64,000 nucleotides of DNA, taken from NCBI RefSeq assembly GCF_900100385.1, contig NZ_FNFC01000002.1:144458-208457 (forward strand), read 5' to 3'. The DNA comes from Halovenus aranensis (GTDB lineage: Archaea > Halobacteriota > Halobacteria > Halobacteriales > Haloarculaceae). Shown one piece after another: positions 33,692-40,709 of the stretch (positions within the stretch are counted from its first letter, which is position 1; each line of letters starts with the position of its first letter). A program made the position numbers and the translations under genes. The notes below the pieces were generated by a model. The model did not search any database. It was not told the origin of the DNA and saw only the letters and a program-made list of their open reading frames with translations.

Positions 33692-34348
33692 TCAATCGTT
33701 ATCACTTCCAATCAACCTCTGTCGAATCAGACGCCGCTGGCCCCGGCGCAGCCGTTCTGAAACGGCTTGGCGAGAAATCCCGAGTTCATCACCAATTTCT
33801 GCCAGTGTGCGCTTGCGAGGTATATCGAAGTACCCCGTTTCTAGTGCTTTGACAAGTGCTTCGCATTGCTCAACAGTCAGGGTATTTCTCTCATTCCAGT
33901 CTGGGGCACCCGGCCTGTCGACTGTGTTAATATTCAACTCAACGCCAAGCTCGGTACAGAGTTCCTCAAAAACGGTGAACCGAGAACGATCAGGAAATGT
34001 GTAGTGAACAAGCCAGCCGTCATTGTCAGGTTCTCGCGCTGCGTATGAGACAGTGGCCCCGTTCTCAACAAGACCACGGTACAGTTGGATGTCTCGTGCA
34101 TCTTGAGCGTACTCAATAGAGTATCGCTCTCGTCCGTCAATTGTCACAAGATGCTCATACTCAGCGACCGTCGGGTCCTCGTCTAAGCACGACTCAAAGC
34201 GCTCTCGATTTCTGGTGTCCGCCCAGACAATTGCTCGCAGCGGAACTTGTTTGGAAGCATCCAGATTATCCACTGTCAACTTCGCCTCTGAGAGTTCCTC
34301 CACCGTGTCAGCAAGGAAATACGAACCTGTCAGTATCTCAGCGCGCAT
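33692..34348 (-). CDS. HTH-10 (Bat-type) transcriptional regulator
   Basis: 218 residues. The N-terminal domain is the GAF-like region seen in short bacterio-opsin-activator-like regulators. The C-terminal HTH_10 has the typical start LTVEQCEALVKALETGYFDIPRKRTLAEIGDELGIS and the recognition helix RQAVSERLRRG. It precedes paralogue C by 62 bases on the same strand. Its promoter lies in the 34349-34408 gap, next to the reverse dyad copy. Confidence 0.9.
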   Translation of the reverse strand: MRAEILTGSYFLADTVEELSEAKLTVDNLDASKQVPLRAIVWADTRNRERFESCLDEDPTVAEYEHLVTIDGRERYSIEYAQDARDIQLYRGLVENGATVSYAAREPDNDGWLVHYTFPDRSRFTVFEELCTELGVELNINTVDRPGAPDWNERNTLTVEQCEALVKALETGYFDIPRKRTLAEIGDELGISRQAVSERLRRGQRRLIRQRLIGSDND

Positions 34349-34408
34349 AATATACTATCTGTCATCACGTTACAAAATAGTACCACCATTGATTGGCAGG
34401 GCGGCTCA

Positions 34409-34435
34409 TGCTGACTTTACGCTCTATATCTTGCA
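34409..34435 (-). repeat. Dyad repeat, diverged reverse copy (outermost right)
   Basis: It begins TGCTGACTTTACGCTCTA like the copy at 25063 and ends TATCTTGCA. Read on the minus strand, it matches copy 4 at about 18 of 27 bases by eye. It lies 70 bases beyond the stop of the HTH gene at 34506. Together with copy 1 it delimits the array. Confidence 0.6.
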
Positions 34436-34505
34436 CTGGTTCACCGACCAAAACACAGACAGATACCGCTGTTTCGATATGTTCAGTAAGAACCGTTCAG
34501 GATAT

Positions 34506-34742
34506 CTATCTTATAGAAGCATATTCCTCTTTTGGCTCAGGGTCAATAACTGCTGAATATCGAGTAGGTTCGGAACCCTCGCCACCTTCTTTCTTCAACC
34601 AGCCCATATCGTGCATTGTTTCGAGCGTATCTCGTGCCGTACGCTCGCTTATCTCTAGGCCGTTCGTGAGGTCTGTCGGGTGAACACTGTCCTTCGAGAG
34701 TGCAACATTCCAGATTTTATCTCGCATTGTGTACGTCGCCAT
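34506..34742 (-). CDS. Small winged-helix regulator
   Basis: 78 residues that are nearly all winged helix: helix DKIWNVAL, helix HPTDLTNGL, recognition helix SERTARDTLETMHDMGWL, then a wing. This suits autoregulation. Two near-identical A/T-rich palindromes lie at its start and upstream (34744 and 34826). It belongs to the right end of the array or to the element beyond it. Confidence 0.75.
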   Translation of the reverse strand: MATYTMRDKIWNVALSKDSVHPTDLTNGLEISERTARDTLETMHDMGWLKKEGGEGSEPTRYSAVIDPEPKEEYASIR

Positions 34743-34743
34743 G

Positions 34744-34841
34744 TTGAAGATATATTCAAGACAATGCTAAATAACCTTGGTCTAAATCTGTCGATAACAC
34801 GGGCAAGAATACCTGAATACAGGTTTAGAATATATATTCAA
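34744..34841 (-). promoter_or_regulatory. Paired operator-like palindromes upstream of the small regulator
   Basis: TTGAAGATATATTCAA (34744-34759) and TAGAATATATATTCAA (34826-34841) agree at 14 of 16 bases and are both dyads. The first begins 2 bases upstream of the start codon (34742). Two spaced copies next to a winged-helix gene suggest repressor binding and autoregulation. An additional short palindrome (ACCTGAATACAGGT) lies at 34811-34824. Confidence 0.5.
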
Positions 34842-34876
34842 CACAAACAATCTCCACAACCGCCGTTGTATTTTTG

Positions 34877-34940
34877 CGCCGCCGGCAGGCGGCGTGCCCT
34901 TAGGCACACGCCCTAAGGGGGTATTCCCGCCGAGCGGGAA
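34877..34940. other. Cluster of three perfect hairpins
   Basis: Three stem-loops follow each other almost without gaps: CGCCGCC/GGCGGCG (34877-34894), CCCTTAGG/CCTAAGGG (34897-34919) and TTCCCGC/GCGGGAA (34924-34940). A run of T (34871-34875) lies just to the left. The position is between the cassette array and the leftward provirus-type operon. It could be a terminator region, a structured RNA or a single-strand origin or transfer site. The rest of 34743-35090 holds no gene. Confidence 0.6.
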
Positions 34941-35090
34941 CGACCGCCGCATCCGGGTAGAGTGAGCGCCGTGATAACGCCGACAGCCGAGCCGTCTAAT
35001 CCAACCGTATTTGGAGGGTATCAGTGGATTACGAAATATTAGTTGTACAAAACCGACCGAAGAATAGTGTTGCCACTACCGAGGGCCGCG

Positions 35091-36755
35091 CTACCGGAGA
35101 GTCTTCAGGGGGGCGCAGTAGTGCTCGCCTCTCGCGAGATCGACCTCAACCAGCAGTTCGTCGACGTCGACGCGCTGGCGGTTATCGGAAATCCAGGCGT
35201 GATACAGGTAATCGAGCGCCTCCTGGAGCGTCGGCTGGGGTGCGCCCTTATATTCGGACATGAGCGTATCGATGCGGACCTTCCCGCGGTCGGTCTCGCC
35301 TTCGGGCGGGATGAACTCCGCGCCGTACTCGGCGAGCCACCGGGAGACCGCCGAGTTCGCCGACTGGTTCACTTCGATGTCAAACAGCTTCGCCGCCCGG
35401 TCCGCAGCGCTCTCAATCGCGTGCTCGGCGGACTGGACGATGCCGCGAATCTCCTCGGCGATCTTCTGGGAGACGAACCGGACGTGACCCTCGCGGTTCT
35501 CCAGGACACCGTCGAGACGCTGGAGTGCCCGGTAAATCGTCGACAGCGAGTATCCCGAACTCTCTGCGAGGTCGTCGACAGGCTGGCCGCCGTCCGTCGC
35601 GACCGTTTCGACGATCTCCGTGTCCGAGACGTTCATATCCCGGAGAACCGTCATCAGAAGGTGATCCTGCTCCGCCTCCAAGCGCGGGAGCGGGTCCTCG
35701 TTCAGCGGAACTGCCTCGGCGCGAGGCCGAACCCCGAAATGGTCGTCAGCGACGAATACCGTGTTTCCACCACCGCCAGAGCCCGAGCTGCCATCGTTGT
35801 TTGCCGCATCGCCGATATCGACTGGAATGTCCGCCCAGTGGAGGACGTTGATGACCGTCTCGTCGATCTCGTCCAGGAGCTCGTCGCGCTTGCACCACCG
35901 AAGGCTCGTCGAGCTATTCAGACTCTTTCGGAACAGAACGCCGAGCTTCGGATGATATAGTGCGTCCTCAGGGTCGAAGTTGTCTGGGTTCTCGGGAAGA
36001 TAACTCTTCAACTGTTTTCCGTAGGAGTGGTGGGGGACAAGCTTGCTGGCACTCGCTGAGTGAAACTCCATCCGGGTATTGTAGCCGACCTCTTTCTCGT
36101 TGTCCCACTTGTACTCCCCCTTCGTTCCCTTCTGATTGGAGAGAAGCATCGTCATGCGGTCGAAGAGCCCGCCCTGCTGGATGAGCTTCCGGTTCCACTC
36201 GCGCGTGATGCGTACGTACCGTTCGAGTTCCTCGATACGGCCGCCCTGTGGTTCACGGAAGTACTGGTGGTCGAACGATGTCCCAGCAGCTTCAGCAATC
36301 TCCTGAAGCGCTCGTGGGAGCAGAGTCGGAATCTCATCGAGCCCGAGATTCGACGCCTGGAACTGAACCGTGATGCCTTCGCGAGCGTCCAGATGGTCGA
36401 ACGCAACAGAAATCCCATCGCCGGTCTCGTAATGCTGCATCTCCGGGAAGCGTGGAGAGATGTTGAAATGGCACTTCCGCTCGCCGTCGCCCTGAAGATG
36501 CAACTCGAACTCGTACAGACGCTCCTCGACGTCGTCGTGTGGCCGGGGTGCGAAGCCGCTTTTCGAATAGTTCAGCGAGATGTCGAAGTGCTCGCCATCG
36601 AGAACAGTCTGGATATCGGCGTAGCCATCGAACTCGTTGATGAGGAGACTACCCACCGTCCAGTAGGGGTCGAGCCCGTTGTACCGGTGGATTGTCTCCG
36701 GATGATAGTAGAGATGGCCCTTCGCCTCGTGAGTGGCTGGTTTGATCTGGGGCAT
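35091..36755 (-). CDS. DUF7845-type provirus protein with C-terminal HTH
   Basis: 554 residues. The N-terminal 300 residues are typical of a haloarchaeal provirus/plasmid family I associate with DUF7845. A Ser/Gly linker (about 345-352) leads to a C-terminal part with a winged-helix-like segment (VDDLAESSGYSLSTIYRALQRL, about 415-436). It starts two bases after the methyltransferase stop and ends the leftward operon that begins at 39498. Role unknown; DNA binding is likely. Confidence 0.7.
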   Translation of the reverse strand: MPQIKPATHEAKGHLYYHPETIHRYNGLDPYWTVGSLLINEFDGYADIQTVLDGEHFDISLNYSKSGFAPRPHDDVEERLYEFELHLQGDGERKCHFNISPRFPEMQHYETGDGISVAFDHLDAREGITVQFQASNLGLDEIPTLLPRALQEIAEAAGTSFDHQYFREPQGGRIEELERYVRITREWNRKLIQQGGLFDRMTMLLSNQKGTKGEYKWDNEKEVGYNTRMEFHSASASKLVPHHSYGKQLKSYLPENPDNFDPEDALYHPKLGVLFRKSLNSSTSLRWCKRDELLDEIDETVINVLHWADIPVDIGDAANNDGSSGSGGGGNTVFVADDHFGVRPRAEAVPLNEDPLPRLEAEQDHLLMTVLRDMNVSDTEIVETVATDGGQPVDDLAESSGYSLSTIYRALQRLDGVLENREGHVRFVSQKIAEEIRGIVQSAEHAIESAADRAAKLFDIEVNQSANSAVSRWLAEYGAEFIPPEGETDRGKVRIDTLMSEYKGAPQPTLQEALDYLYHAWISDNRQRVDVDELLVEVDLARGEHYCAPLKTLR

Positions 36756-36757
36756 CT

Positions 36758-38179
36758 CTACTCACCACCTGTGTCGCATGGCGAGGATTCTCGGCCGCCG
36801 TCAGTCTGAACCAAAGTGGTCTGAGCATCGTCCTCAAGGAGACGCTCGGGTTCCTCGACAGTCACGCCGACCCGCTTCTGAGCGAGCGCGACGTAGTCCG
36901 GATTCAGGTCGATCCCGATGAACCGCCGGCCGAGGTCCTTAGCGACCATGCAGGTCGTACCAGCGCCGGCGAACGGATCGAGGACGATGCCGGCGTCGGT
37001 CTCGTCGGTGTCGCAGTCACAAGCCTGCGACCAGCCCGCGGTCTCGTGGGCGGTCAGGGTGATCTCTCGGAAGTATCCGCCGAGGACCTCCTTCGCCTCT
37101 CGGGCGAGTACCTCGGCGTCTTCGCCCGCCTTCCCGAGTCCGACTTGGTGAACCTCAGTGTACCCCGCGTCGTTGAATCCGACCCGGCGAACCGCCTCTA
37201 AGTGCTCTTCGGTCAGGTCAGACTTGTCGAAGCGGTCAAGTGCCTTCTTAAGCTGCTCGCGCTCTATCTCCGACCGGTCTCGCTCCCAGACGGGAACTTC
37301 CTCGACGTCACGCTCGTATGGAGTCCCGCACGCAGCGCACACTGTGGGTGGGCACGAGGACTTGATCGGCGCCTCGCACAGCTCCGGCGGGTAGACCGCG
37401 AAGTGGGCCTCGGGGAACGCCTTCACCGGGATCTCGAACACGTCGCCCGGATTCTTCCCGTTGGGGTGCAGCGCGTCCTCGGGCTCGGTACCGATATACT
37501 CGTCATCCTGATTTTGCTCGTTCGGGTAGGCGTCGGCGGCCGTGCCTGAGGTGTTGTAGTCGTAGCGTCCGCGCCGCTCCAGGGAGGACTCCTTATGCGG
37601 CTCGCGAACCGCGTCCAGGTCGAACCAGTAGTCCGGTTCCGGCGTCAGGTGGAAGACGAACTCCTTGTGCTCGTGAAGTCGGTCTTTGACCGGGTGCGGC
37701 ATCGGGTTCGGTTTCACCCACGGGCAGTCCGCCCGGACGATCCAGCCGGCATCCTCGAGGGCGATAGCGACGCGATGGGGGACAAGCATCTTCGACTTCC
37801 GGCGTAGTGCTCCGCTTCGTGCCGGGGTCTTGCCGGGGTAAGCATCCCGGCTGCGGTGGTTCGCCTCGTCGTCCTTCGATTGTGCGCCCCAGGACCCAGC
37901 GAACGAATCGCCGAGATTAAGCCACCAACTCCCATCCTCGCGAAGAACGCGCCGCAACTCACTGGCGACGTCGAGGAGTTCGCTGATGTACTCATCGAGA
38001 GAGTCTTCGAGTCCGATTTGACCGTCGACGCCGTAGTTCCGGAGCCCGAAGTACGGCGGCGAAGTCATCGCCATGTGGACCGACGACTCTGGCATCTCGG
38101 CGAGGGTTTCCGCGGCGTCTCCCTGGTGGATGTCACTGGCCCAGGATTCATCAAAGGCGTCTGTGTCCTCACTTGCCAT
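36758..38179 (-). CDS. DNA methyltransferase (beta class, N4-cytosine or N6-adenine)
   Basis: 473 residues from ATG 38179; the extension to 38206 is unlikely. The catalytic motif IV is TSPPYF (39-44) near the N-terminus, and the SAM motif I DPFAGAGTT is near the C-terminus, the beta-class order. SPPY most often means N4-cytosine methylation. A cysteine cluster (VCAACGTPY) in the middle suggests a zinc site. No restriction endonuclease gene is adjacent, so it is an orphan, as is common in haloarchaeal proviruses, where it may protect or mark element DNA. Confidence 0.9.
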   Translation of the reverse strand: MASEDTDAFDESWASDIHQGDAAETLAEMPESSVHMAMTSPPYFGLRNYGVDGQIGLEDSLDEYISELLDVASELRRVLREDGSWWLNLGDSFAGSWGAQSKDDEANHRSRDAYPGKTPARSGALRRKSKMLVPHRVAIALEDAGWIVRADCPWVKPNPMPHPVKDRLHEHKEFVFHLTPEPDYWFDLDAVREPHKESSLERRGRYDYNTSGTAADAYPNEQNQDDEYIGTEPEDALHPNGKNPGDVFEIPVKAFPEAHFAVYPPELCEAPIKSSCPPTVCAACGTPYERDVEEVPVWERDRSEIEREQLKKALDRFDKSDLTEEHLEAVRRVGFNDAGYTEVHQVGLGKAGEDAEVLAREAKEVLGGYFREITLTAHETAGWSQACDCDTDETDAGIVLDPFAGAGTTCMVAKDLGRRFIGIDLNPDYVALAQKRVGVTVEEPERLLEDDAQTTLVQTDGGRESSPCDTGGE

Positions 38180-38600
38180 CGGGCTCACCTCCGTCAGTCC
38201 GCGCACGCATTCGGTTCAGTTTCTGATGCGCGCTCAGGTTCTCCTCCTCGTCCTCGCTGTCTCCTCGCTCATCCTCGTAGAACGACGGCGGACGCCGTGG
38301 GCCGAACTGAAGCCGCTCTGGCCGCTCGCCTATCTCCTGAAGCGTGTCCTCGCGTTCTTCGAGTGCGCGGATAATGCCGGTCCTTGTAGGACGGTCGAGC
38401 GCCCGCTCGACAGCAATCCAGCCACGGATAACCTCGATACGGTCGATTCCTCGAATCCGAGCCATCGCCAGCTGCCGCTTGTCGCTGTCTTGGATGAGGT
38501 CGTGATCGAGGAACCGGGCGGGGTCCTCACCAAAGTCCCTCCGGAGCCGGGCGAACTCTTCGCGGTCGTGCCCAGCCGCGTGCTGCGAACTACTCGGCAC
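38169..38600 (-). CDS. Hypothetical helical protein of the provirus operon
   Basis: 143 residues, highly charged (many Arg, Glu and Asp) and mostly helical, with no cysteine, signal or membrane segment. It overlaps the gene before it and the methyltransferase after it by 11 bases each, so translation is coupled. It could be a small DNA-binding partner. No family recognised. Confidence 0.6.
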   Translation of the reverse strand: MPSSSQHAAGHDREEFARLRRDFGEDPARFLDHDLIQDSDKRQLAMARIRGIDRIEVIRGWIAVERALDRPTRTGIIRALEEREDTLQEIGERPERLQFGPRRPPSFYEDERGDSEDEEENLSAHQKLNRMRARTDGGEPDGK

Positions 38601-39498
38601 GGTTGCTCACCTCCGATTCCCTGAGAATCGTCGTCCAGGTGAGCTTCGCAACCTCTCGTCGCCCGTTGTCGTACCAGCTCCCAGCCAGCAGGTCGTTGAC
38701 GACGGCCGCGGGCACGACGATCTGCGCGAGAATTGGCGTCTCCGGTCGAGGTGCGTAGACGGTGAACCAGTAGACGCCCGTGTTCTCCGTCAGCTGCTCG
38801 TGGGCCTCACGCTTGATGTACCACCGACCCGACACCGTTCCGTCGCCGTTCTGGACTTCGGGCAGGCAGCCTTTGATCTCGACTGGCGTGTCAGTCTCGA
38901 CAACACAGATGCTCCCGAAGGGACGCTCTTCGGTCGGCGTGAGTGCGGTCGTGGTGACGGCGTCGTGCCACGCTGCTTCGCGGTCGCCCACCGTCGCGAG
39001 ACCCTCTTCGCCGTCGATGACAACACTCTCGACAGAGCTACCAGTCCGCTTCGGGTGCATCGGGTTCTGTGGGACTCTGGTTCCGCCGTCGGCGATGACC
39101 TCTTTCGAGCCGTCCTCGTGTGAGGCCGCCTGGTCGAGCCGATCTCCCCAGAGGTCCTGGAGGTGCTCTGTCTCGCACTCTCGTCGGACATCTGTGGGTT
39201 CGGACGGGCCAGGGTGAAGTGAGTGAGGCCAGCCGGTGCCGTTGACGAGTGCTTCCGGACAGTGGCCGTTGTTGTGCTCGACAGCGGCGGTCTGACAGAC
39301 GAGAACTTCGTCGGACCGTGGATGCACGTAGCGAACTCGCAGCGTGCGGTGGTTTCGGAGTGCAACAGAGACTGCGAGCAGGCGCGGGCCGGTCCGATGT
39401 TGCCGATGGTAGGCGTCAGGATGATCGAGCCAGGAGGGCGGGACGGGCTGGTACTCGTCGCCGTCGTGCTCGACGGGCCACGGCGTCACGGCCGACAC
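38590..39498 (-). CDS. Hypothetical protein, first gene of the leftward operon
   Basis: 302 residues with mixed alpha/beta character, several Trp, His and Cys residues, and a C-terminal domain (about 215-295) rich in strands. It is the first gene inside the accessory region as seen from tRNA-His, 81 bases from the tRNA 3' end. No integrase signature is present. No family recognised. Confidence 0.55.
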   Translation of the reverse strand: MSAVTPWPVEHDGDEYQPVPPSWLDHPDAYHRQHRTGPRLLAVSVALRNHRTLRVRYVHPRSDEVLVCQTAAVEHNNGHCPEALVNGTGWPHSLHPGPSEPTDVRRECETEHLQDLWGDRLDQAASHEDGSKEVIADGGTRVPQNPMHPKRTGSSVESVVIDGEEGLATVGDREAAWHDAVTTTALTPTEERPFGSICVVETDTPVEIKGCLPEVQNGDGTVSGRWYIKREAHEQLTENTGVYWFTVYAPRPETPILAQIVVPAAVVNDLLAGSWYDNGRREVAKLTWTTILRESEVSNRAE

Positions 39499-39579
39499 CT
39501 CCGTTGAGCAGCCGCTATGCGAGACGCTGAAACGTTGAAAACAGCCGCGTCAGGCGCGGACGTTAAATAATTCGGCTGA

Positions 39580-39651
39580 GTCCGGGCGCGGGAATTGAAC
39601 CCACGTCTTGGCCACCACAAGGCCAAAGGATACCACTACCCCAGCCCGGAC
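39580..39651 (-). tRNA. tRNA-His (GTG anticodon)
   Basis: A full cloverleaf reads on the minus strand: acceptor TCCGGGC/GCCCGGA, D-loop GGTAGTGGTA, anticodon stem TGGCC/GGCCA with loop TTGTGGT (anticodon GTG), and T-arm with loop TTCAATT. The extra G at -1 (39651) paired with C73 (39580) is encoded, the hallmark of tRNA-His. There is no intron. Its 3' end faces the accessory region, the usual orientation for an integration target. The first bases leftward (39499-39579) carry no gene. Confidence 0.95.
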
Positions 39652-39736
39652 ACGCACTCGTTGGTTACCGAGTAGGATAAATATACGTTACGGACTGGTA
39701 CCGGTGCTGGCAGGTGATATCGCCTCCCACGGCGGC

Positions 39737-40216
39737 TCAGGACTCGTCAGTGTCGATTGTAACGCGGTCGCGTTCGAGCGCGAGCCGAAACGTCGGCACA
39801 GTCGTCCGGACACGCTCGACGATGCCCTTGTCGACGAGAGTGTGTAATGCAGACCGCACCTCGTCGACGTCAGTGTCGAGTTCCCCTTCGACGTCGTGGA
39901 GCGTGGCGACGACGCTCTGGGGTTCTGTGTCGGGCGCTGGAAGGACTGCGACAATCGATGCCTGGAGGGGTGTTCCTCGGACAGAACGGTCGTCGGCGGG
40001 CTCCTCGCCGTCGATGAGGCCGACCGCCTCCGGCGTTGCACAGATGAGACTGTCCTCGTTCCGGTAGTAGTAGTCCCCGAGTTCGGATTCGAGGTAGCTG
40101 TGGACCTCGCTGCCACTTTCCATCCCCCAGCGCTCCTGTAGGTCGGCGTTTTTTGTGGGCTGTAGCTCGACGATATCCGCCAGCCGCTCGCGTGCCTCCT
40201 CCTCCGAGAGTGTCAT
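39737..40216 (-). CDS. DUF5797 family protein
   Basis: 159 residues, all cytoplasmic. An N-terminal helical domain (EEEARERLADIVELQPTKNADLQERW) and a C-terminal winged-helix-like half (VRSALHTLVDKGIVERVRTTVPTFRL) suggest a DNA-binding protein. It matches a conserved haloarchaeal family that I recall as DUF5797. It is the first chromosomal gene beyond tRNA-His on this side. Confidence 0.75.
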   Translation of the reverse strand: MTLSEEEARERLADIVELQPTKNADLQERWGMESGSEVHSYLESELGDYYYRNEDSLICATPEAVGLIDGEEPADDRSVRGTPLQASIVAVLPAPDTEPQSVVATLHDVEGELDTDVDEVRSALHTLVDKGIVERVRTTVPTFRLALERDRVTIDTDES

Positions 40217-40250
40217 ATGTCTGCTCGTACTACAACCAGAGTTATCCCCA

Positions 40251-40709
40251 TTATGAATTCTCTTGGGCGGCCCCGAGCATGTCTGTCACGTTCTCCCAGT
40301 GACTCCCTTTCCAGAAGTGCTGCCCACAGGCGGTACACCGCCAGATGTCCTCTGTCTGTGGGTCGGGTGCGTACTCTGGCGTCGGCTCGTCGCCGCCGAC
40401 ACGCTCGACGATACCGTTACAGGCGCTACAGCGCTCGGGCGTCTCGGGCAGTGACAGGTCGAAGCCGGCCTCTCCAAGCGTCGAGAGCATCGTCTCGGTG
40501 TCCCGTGACTCGAGCAAGAGCGCATCGTGTGTCTGTGCGGCGAGGTCGGCGTCCCGCGTCAGCAGGGTTCGATTCTCATCTTCGGCGACAGCGCGAATCT
40601 CGTCGTCGGTTTCGAGGTCCTCGTCAAGTACGTATACGGTGTCGTATCCACACATCCGCAGATACGTCGTGAGCCGACCGAACATCGCGTCAGTCACCAC
40701 GCCAGTCAT
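40251..40709 (-). CDS. Mut7-C domain protein (PIN-like with zinc ribbon)
   Basis: 152 residues. The N-terminal PIN-like half shows the acidic pattern of Mut7-C proteins (MFGRLTTYLRMCGYDTVY, then TRDADLA). The C-terminal half is a zinc ribbon with two Cys-x2-Cys pairs (CSACN and CTACG). The family is predicted to be a ribonuclease or RNA-binding protein. It overlaps polX by an ATGA. Confidence 0.88.
   Translation of the reverse strand: MTGVVTDAMFGRLTTYLRMCGYDTVYVLDEDLETDDEIRAVAEDENRTLLTRDADLAAQTHDALLLESRDTETMLSTLGEAGFDLSLPETPERCSACNGIVERVGGDEPTPEYAPDPQTEDIWRCTACGQHFWKGSHWENVTDMLGAAQENS

Noticed and set aside
24256-34435. Interpretation of the dyads as plain intrinsic terminators
   Set aside because: Terminators do not conserve loop sequence, and these have no T-run; the conserved asymmetric core argues for specific recognition. 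It is kept as an alternative in the main finding.
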